Assembly: GCA_030150085.1 (NCBI GenBank)
Contig: JASLGJ010000103.1
Coordinates: 1-11,059 of the forward strand
From: Candidatus Elarobacter sp.
Lineage (GTDB): Bacteria; Vulcanimicrobiota; Vulcanimicrobiia; Vulcanimicrobiales; Vulcanimicrobiaceae
DNA length: 11,059 bases
Direction: 5' to 3'
The notes beneath the pieces are model-generated. The model saw only the letters and a program-made list of their open reading frames with translations, made no database searches and was not told the DNA's origin. Shown one piece after another: positions 6,902 through 11,059 of the stretch; the first letter of the stretch is position 1, and each line of letters begins with the position of its first letter. The position numbers were made by a program, and so were the translations under genes.

Positions 6902-8430
6902 TGCGCGAGACGACGGCCGCCGCCGCGCCGTCCGTTCTCGCCGCCGTCGCCGCCGGCCGGCCGCCGGCCGGCCACCGGGCGACCTTCTACCAGCCGGGCG
7001 GAACGGTCAGCCTGAGCCTCGAGGAGCTCGAGCGGCGCGCGCGGCAGCTCGGCTGGCACCTGCGCCGGCTGGGCGTGCGGGCCGGCGACCGGATCGGCAT
7101 CGTCGCGCGCAACCGGCTCGAGTGGGTCCTGCTCGACCTGGCCTGCATCAAGCTCGGGGCGGTCAGCGCCGGGTTCGAGCCCGGCAAGTTCGACGCGCCG
7201 GGCGCGCTGGCCGACCGCTACGATCTGCGCTTGGTCTTCACCGACCGGCCGGCGCCGGGCGATCCGCGCGTCGTCGCGTTCGACGCCCTGCTGCCCGCGC
7301 TCGCGGACGCGCCGGCCGATCCGGAGCTGCCGCCGGTCGCGTACCGGCCCGACGACGTGGTGTCGATCAAGTTCACCTCGGGCAGCACCGGCGAGCCGAA
7401 AGGGCTGGGCGCGCGGGCGGGCAGCATCGACGGTTCGCTCGCCGCGGTGCAGACCTTGTTCGCGCACGGGCCGGGCGACACGCTGTTCGTGTTCCTGCCG
7501 CTCTCGCTGCTCCAGCAGCGCTACTGGATCTACTCCGCGCTCGCGTACGGCCACGACGTCGTGGTCGCCACCTACGAGCTGGCCTTTCACGCGCTCAAGC
7601 GCGAGCAGCCGACGGTGGTGATGGGCGTTCCGGGCTTCTTCGAGGCGCTGCGCAAGCAGCTCGACGGCCCGGACGGCGAAGGCGACCCGGCCGAACGGGC
7701 GCGGGCCGCGCTGGGCGGGCGGATTCGCTATTTGTGGACCGGTTCGGCTCCGGCCAGCCCCGACGTCTTGCGCTTCTTCGAGCGCTGCGGCATGCCGATC
7801 TTCGAGGGCTACGGCCTCAACGAAACCTGCATCGCGACCAAGAACGCCCCCGGCGCGCACCGGCGCGGCAGCGTCGGGCGGCCGCTGCCGGGCAAGCGCG
7901 TCCACCTCGACGCCGAGGGCGTCGTGATCGTGTCCAGCGACCAGCCGGTCAACACGCGCTACCTGTTCAGCGAGCCCGGCGCCTCGGAGGCGGTGTTCCT
8001 GCCCGACGGCTCGGTCCGCACCGGCGACCTGGGCCGGATCGACGAGGACGGGTTCCTGTATATCCTCGGCCGGGCCGACGACGTCGCGGTGCTGCGCAAC
8101 GGGCGCAACGTCGTCGTGCGGCCGATCGAGGAGCGCCTCAAGCGCTGCCCCGAGGTCGAGGACTGCATCGTGATCGGCTTCGGGCGCGACCACCTCGCCG
8201 CCGTCGTCTGCGCCCGAGGCGGCGAAGCGGATCGCGCGGCGATCGAGGCGCACGTCCGGGAGTACAACGCCGCCGCCGGCGGCGACGAGCGGATCGGCGG
8301 GTTCGTGCTGGCCGACGAGCCGTTCAGCATCGCCAACGGGCTGCTGACCTCGCAGTACAAACCGCGTCGGCGCGCGATCCTCGCCCGCTACCAAGACCCC
8401 ATCGACCGCTTGTACGGAGAGCTCGAATGA
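6901..8430 (+). CDS. AMP-forming acyl ligase loading hydrazinoacetate onto the carrier protein
   Basis: A 509-residue member of the ANL adenylate-forming superfamily, full length with N- and C-terminal domains. The phosphate-binding loop is FTSGSTGEPKG (158-168), the A5 motif GYGLNET (303-309), the A7 motif TGDLG (374-378), the hinge region GRADDV (390-395), and the C-terminal catalytic lysine probably K487 (SQYKPRR). The general fold resembles long-chain acyl-CoA synthetases, but gene order points to Tri29-like action: ATP-dependent activation of hydrazinoacetic acid and transfer to the phosphopantetheine of the following carrier protein. That substrate is inferred; the pocket residues cannot be read without an alignment. 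The ATG shares one base with the fusion-gene stop, and the end overlaps the carrier protein start by 4 nt (ATGA), so ligase and carrier should be made together. Confidence 0.88.
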   Translation: MRETTAAAAPSVLAAVAAGRPPAGHRATFYQPGGTVSLSLEELERRARQLGWHLRRLGVRAGDRIGIVARNRLEWVLLDLACIKLGAVSAGFEPGKFDAPGALADRYDLRLVFTDRPAPGDPRVVAFDALLPALADAPADPELPPVAYRPDDVVSIKFTSGSTGEPKGLGARAGSIDGSLAAVQTLFAHGPGDTLFVFLPLSLLQQRYWIYSALAYGHDVVVATYELAFHALKREQPTVVMGVPGFFEALRKQLDGPDGEGDPAERARAALGGRIRYLWTGSAPASPDVLRFFERCGMPIFEGYGLNETCIATKNAPGAHRRGSVGRPLPGKRVHLDAEGVVIVSSDQPVNTRYLFSEPGASEAVFLPDGSVRTGDLGRIDEDGFLYILGRADDVAVLRNGRNVVVRPIEERLKRCPEVEDCIVIGFGRDHLAAVVCARGGEADRAAIEAHVREYNAAAGGDERIGGFVLADEPFSIANGLLTSQYKPRRRAILARYQDPIDRLYGELE

Positions 8431-8696
8431 GACCGATCGACGACATCGCCGCCCGCAGCCTCGCGCGCATCCTGGGCCGGCCGGCGGACGCGCCGGCGAT
8501 CGACCCCGACGCCGACCTGTTCGACCGCTACGGTCTGACCTCGCTGAAGATGATGCTGCTGATCACCTCGATCTGCGACGAGGCCGGCGCCGACCTGTCG
8601 CGGTTCTCCGAGGAAGACGTCGCGACGATGCGGACCCTGCGCAGCATCGTCGAGCGCCTGGAGCCGGCGGCCGGCGCGGCGGGCGGCGAGCGATGA
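8427..8696 (+). CDS. Acyl carrier protein
   Basis: An 89-residue carrier protein with the helix I - loop - helix II layout of the PP-binding family. The likely phosphopantetheine site is S39 in DRYGLTSLKMMLL. The usual Asp before the serine is Thr (GLTSL instead of GxDSL), yet the surrounding hydrophobic pattern and spacing are normal. The start overlaps the ligase by 4 nt and the end overlaps the GNAT by 4 nt, which places it as the dedicated tether for hydrazinoacetyl intermediates (Tri30-like). It needs a phosphopantetheinyl transferase; none is in the window. The last 10 or so residues (PAAGAAGGER) look disordered. Confidence 0.85.
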   Translation: MRPIDDIAARSLARILGRPADAPAIDPDADLFDRYGLTSLKMMLLITSICDEAGADLSRFSEEDVATMRTLRSIVERLEPAAGAAGGER

Positions 8697-9319
8697 GCTG
8701 GAGCGAGCTGGGCTCGGCCAGGCTCGAGAACGAGCACGTCCTGGTCCGCCCGTTGGTGGCCGAGGACCGCGCCGCGCTGGCCGGGATCGCGTTCGATCCC
8801 GACATCTGGCGCTACTTCGTGCAGCGCGTGGCGAGCGAGGACGATCTCGACGCGTTCGTGCGCGGCGCGCTCGACGACCGCGCGGCCGGCCGCCGCATGG
8901 TCTACGCGGTGGTCGACAAGACGCGCGGCGACGCGCTCGCGGGCAGCATGGCCTACGGCAACCTGGCGCCGTCCGAGCAGCGGCTGGAGATCGGCTGGTC
9001 GTGGCTGGGGGCGGCCTACCGCGGCGCCGGCGTCAACCGCTGGGCGAAGTTCCTGCTGCTCGAGCACGCCTTCGAGCGGCTGGGCTGCGAGCGGGTCGAG
9101 TTCAAGACCGACGTGCTCAACCTCCAAGCGCGCCAGGGATTGCGCAACATCGGCGCGACCGAAGAGGGCGTCTTCCGCAGCTACAACAACATGCCCGACG
9201 GCCGCCGGCGGGACGCGGTCTACTTCAGCATTCTCAAGCGCGAGTGGCCGGTGGTGCGGGCCGGATTGCTCGCGGCGCGCAAGCTGCCGGTCCCGGCCAG
9301 CGAGCTGTCGCGCGCGTGA
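8693..9319 (+). CDS. GNAT N-acyltransferase, RimJ/RimL-like
   Basis: A 208-residue GNAT protein. The CoA pyrophosphate loop is YRGAGVNRWAK (109-119), following the EIGWSWLGAA strand (99-108). The RimL-type end RNIGATEEGVFRSYNNMPDG (151-170) and RDAVYFSILKREWP (173-186) are clear. The family transfers acyl groups from acyl-CoA to amines. In the triacsin cassette the GNAT next to the carrier protein (Tri31, as I recall) succinylates the terminal nitrogen of hydrazinoacetyl-ACP, perhaps to protect and activate it for oxidation. The same place and length here suggest the same job; the acyl donor is not readable from sequence. Start and stop overlap their neighbours by 4 nt (ATGA, GTGA). A ribosomal-protein or antibiotic acetyltransferase role is less likely given the coupling. 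Confidence 0.85.
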   Translation: MSWSELGSARLENEHVLVRPLVAEDRAALAGIAFDPDIWRYFVQRVASEDDLDAFVRGALDDRAAGRRMVYAVVDKTRGDALAGSMAYGNLAPSEQRLEIGWSWLGAAYRGAGVNRWAKFLLLEHAFERLGCERVEFKTDVLNLQARQGLRNIGATEEGVFRSYNNMPDGRRRDAVYFSILKREWPVVRAGLLAARKLPVPASELSRA

Positions 9320-10371
9320 CGCCGTCCCTCGCCCCGCTCGCGCCCGTGCGGCTGGCCGGAACGCCGGCCGAGATCGGCCGCGGGCACGGCGAGCAGCTGC
9401 GCGCGGAGATCCACGCATTTCTCGACGACGGGCTGTGCCGGCTCGACCGCCTGCTCGTCCCGCAGCCGGACCGCGCGCGGCTGCGCGAGACGATCGACCG
9501 CTACGGCGAGGCGATCGCGCGCGGCCTGCCCGACGCCTACGCGGAGATCGCGGGCCTGGCCGCGGGCGCCGGGATCGAGCTGCGCGCCGCGCTGCTGCTC
9601 CAGATCCGGCGCGAGGTGCAGGGCTTCTCGCGCCTGACCAGCGCGGGCGACTGCTCGACGCTCTGCCGTCTGGGCCCTGACGGGGCGCTGCTGGCACAGA
9701 CGATCGACCTCAACGGCGACCTCGACGACCACATGACGGTGCTGTCGATCGAGCACGCCGCCGGCGGCCGGCGCACGCTCGTGCTCAGCTTCAGCGGCCT
9801 GCTGGGCTATCTGGGGCTCAACTCGGACGGGCTCGCGGTGGGGCTCAACCTGCTGCTGGGCGGCGAGTGGGGACCGGGCATCCCGCCCTACCTCGCCATC
9901 CGCCACCTGCTCGACACCTGCGCCGACGTCGCATCGTGCCTGGAGCGGCTGCGCGAGCTGAAGCTGGCCAGCTCGCGCGCGCTGACGATCTGCGACCGGC
10001 GCGAGGCGGCCTGGGTGGAGCTCGTCGGCGGCCGGATGGCGGTGGCGCGCGGTGAGGCCCTCGCGCACGCCAACCACGTCCTCGCACCCGAGCTCGCCGG
10101 CGAGGACGCGATCAACCCCTTCGCCCGCATGTCGTCGGTCAAGCGGCTCGAGGCCTGCCGCGCCGCGCTGGGCGAGCTCTCCGCGGCGAGCGACCCGGAA
10201 ACGGTCATGGCGCTGTTCGCGCAGCCGCCGATCCGCAAGCCCGACAGCAGCGACATCCGCCGCGAGCGCACCGTCGGGGCGGTGGTGATGCGGCCCGGAG
10301 CGGGCGAGCTGCACGTGCGCCGCGGCGACCCCGCCTTGTCCCGCACGCAGGCGTTCCGGATCGCCGGCTGA
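9316..10371 (+). CDS. C45-family Ntn-hydrolase, isopenicillin N acyltransferase-like
   Basis: A 351-residue protein of the acyl-CoA:6-aminopenicillanate acyltransferase family. The N-terminal LAGTPAEIGRGHGEQLRAEI (13-32) is characteristic. The candidate nucleophile is C113 in SAGDCSTL, where the precursor would self-cleave between D112 and C113; in the fungal enzyme the bond is Gly-Cys. Further family segments are LLAQTIDLNGDLDD (125-138) and the GYLGLNSDGLAVGLNLL stretch. Such enzymes hydrolyse amides or move acyl groups between amines and CoA thioesters. Here the protein could remove the GNAT-added acyl group after oxidation or transfer the carrier-bound acyl to an acceptor. Both are inference. 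The GTG start overlaps the GNAT stop (GTGA); the alternative, a later start, would lose the conserved N-terminus. It is the last gene of the operon, with no terminator in the 9 nt before the convergent gene. Confidence 0.8.
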   Translation: MTPSLAPLAPVRLAGTPAEIGRGHGEQLRAEIHAFLDDGLCRLDRLLVPQPDRARLRETIDRYGEAIARGLPDAYAEIAGLAAGAGIELRAALLLQIRREVQGFSRLTSAGDCSTLCRLGPDGALLAQTIDLNGDLDDHMTVLSIEHAAGGRRTLVLSFSGLLGYLGLNSDGLAVGLNLLLGGEWGPGIPPYLAIRHLLDTCADVASCLERLRELKLASSRALTICDRREAAWVELVGGRMAVARGEALAHANHVLAPELAGEDAINPFARMSSVKRLEACRAALGELSAASDPETVMALFAQPPIRKPDSSDIRRERTVGAVVMRPGAGELHVRRGDPALSRTQAFRIAG

Positions 10372-10380
10372 GGACCGCGC

Positions 10381-11059
10381 TCAAGCGACGCGGAGCAGCG
10401 CCCCGAAGCGCGCCCCGGACACGCCCGAGCCGAGCGCGACGAGATCGCCCGCGCCGAGCAGCCCGTCGGCGCTCATGTCGGCCAGGTTGATGAACGGGTC
10501 GCAGGAGTAGACGTGCGCCAGGCGCGCGACGTTGCGCAGGTAGAGCTGGTCGGCGCGAAAGCCCGCCTGCTGCTCCTTGAGCCGGACGACCGGCGCGAAC
10601 AGGTTGTTGTGCGCCAGCCGGCGGACGGCGGCGGTCGCCGTGCCGGTGCGCTCGGCCAGCTCGTCGTTGACCCGCCGAGCGAGCGCCGCGGACAGCTCGC
10701 CGTTGGGCCGCATCTCCGCCGCGTCGACCGCCGCGGCGGTGGCCAGCAGCTCGAACGGGCCGGGAACGTCCCGCGCGACCACGCAGGCGGCGGCGCCGTC
10801 GCTGAACACGGCGAACGGGGCGAGGCGTTCGGCGGGCTCCTCCGCCCGGTCGGCCGCGACGACGAGCACCGCGCGGTGCTGGCCCGAGCGCACCAGCGCC
10901 GCGGCCAGCCCGAGCGCGGAGGTCATCGTCGCGCAGCGGTTGAGGCTGGCGCCGTACGGCACCGCGTGCGGAAGGCCCGTGTCGTCGAGCAGCCGGCCCA
11001 CCACGTCGGCGTGGCGCTCGACGTCGGTCCCGAAGCGGACCGCGCAGACGATCGCGCCG
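10381..11059 (-). CDS. Ketoacyl-ACP synthase III-like protein (5' end beyond window)
   Basis: Minus-strand frame open from the window edge to TGA at 10383-10381, giving the C-terminal 225 residues of a thiolase-fold protein; the start is not in the window. GASLNRCATMTSALGLAAAL holds the likely nucleophilic cysteine, AVFSDGAAACVV the dimer-core strand, and RRLAHNN the catalytic histidine. The Asn of the Cys-His-Asn set (GNxxxxS in FabH) is not obvious; the matching place reads HVYSCDPFINL. That fits the KAS III-like acyltransferases of secondary metabolism better than housekeeping FabH. It could form an ester, amide or C-C bond in product assembly. It is convergent with the cassette, 9 nt from the C45 gene, so it belongs to another transcript, and its membership in the pathway is a guess. 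Confidence 0.8.
   Translation of the reverse strand, partial: GAIVCAVRFGTDVERHADVVGRLLDDTGLPHAVPYGASLNRCATMTSALGLAAALVRSGQHRAVLVVAADRAEEPAERLAPFAVFSDGAAACVVARDVPGPFELLATAAAVDAAEMRPNGELSAALARRVNDELAERTGTATAAVRRLAHNNLFAPVVRLKEQQAGFRADQLYLRNVARLAHVYSCDPFINLADMSADGLLGAGDLVALGSGVSGARFGALLRVA

Noticed and set aside
1..11059. CRISPR arrays, tRNA or rRNA genes, insertion sequences
   Set aside because: No regular direct repeats, no recognisable tRNA or rRNA segments, and no transposase frames or paired terminal repeats were seen.

Overview
The window (11,059 bp, roughly 70 % G+C) looks like most of a natural-product gene cluster from a high-GC bacterium. Seven genes between 2519 and 10371 run on the + strand with gaps of 24 nt or less, mostly coupled by 1-4 nt stop/start overlaps. 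I recognise them as a hydrazinoacetic-acid (HAA) cassette: lysine N6-hydroxylase, FAD amine oxidase, a cupin-methionyl-tRNA-synthetase (MetRS) fusion, AMP-forming ligase, acyl carrier protein and GNAT acyltransferase. As I recall, this set was described for s56-p1 (Spb38/Spb40), for triacsin (Tri26-Tri31 type) and, in related form, for azaserine. The fusion protein is the diagnostic part. In those pathways it joins N6-hydroxylysine to glycine through an N-N bond. The flavoenzyme then releases HAA, the ligase loads it on the carrier protein and the GNAT acylates it.

Layout. 2-460 (-): class I SAM methyltransferase, cut by the window edge. 461-610: divergent promoter region with an 11-bp inverted repeat and an extended -10 that would give a leaderless transcript. 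611-1063 (+): small secreted protein of unknown function. 1060-2241 (+): acyl-CoA dehydrogenase-like flavoprotein, a family used to oxidise acylated hydrazines in triacsin biosynthesis. 2242-2518: non-coding, with an AT-rich island, probably the control region of the main operon. 2519-10371 (+): HAA cassette ending with a C45 (isopenicillin N acyltransferase-like) Ntn-hydrolase. 10381-11059 (-): ketoacyl-ACP synthase III-like protein, convergent and cut by the window edge.

Model (inference): lysine is N6-hydroxylated, condensed with glycine, and cleaved to HAA. HAA is tethered as a thioester, N-acylated, oxidised by the acyl-CoA dehydrogenase homologue, and then deacylated or transferred by the C45 enzyme. 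The end product could be a hydrazone, diazo, azo or triazene compound. No nitrite-dependent N-nitrosating enzyme, NRPS or PKS lies in the window, so the second half of the pathway is off the edges or unknown.

Host: high GC, GTG starts, ATGA/GTGA couplings, few Shine-Dalgarno sequences and an apparently leaderless promoter fit Actinomycetota, or an uncultured soil lineage such as Eremiobacterota. The sequence alone does not decide this.
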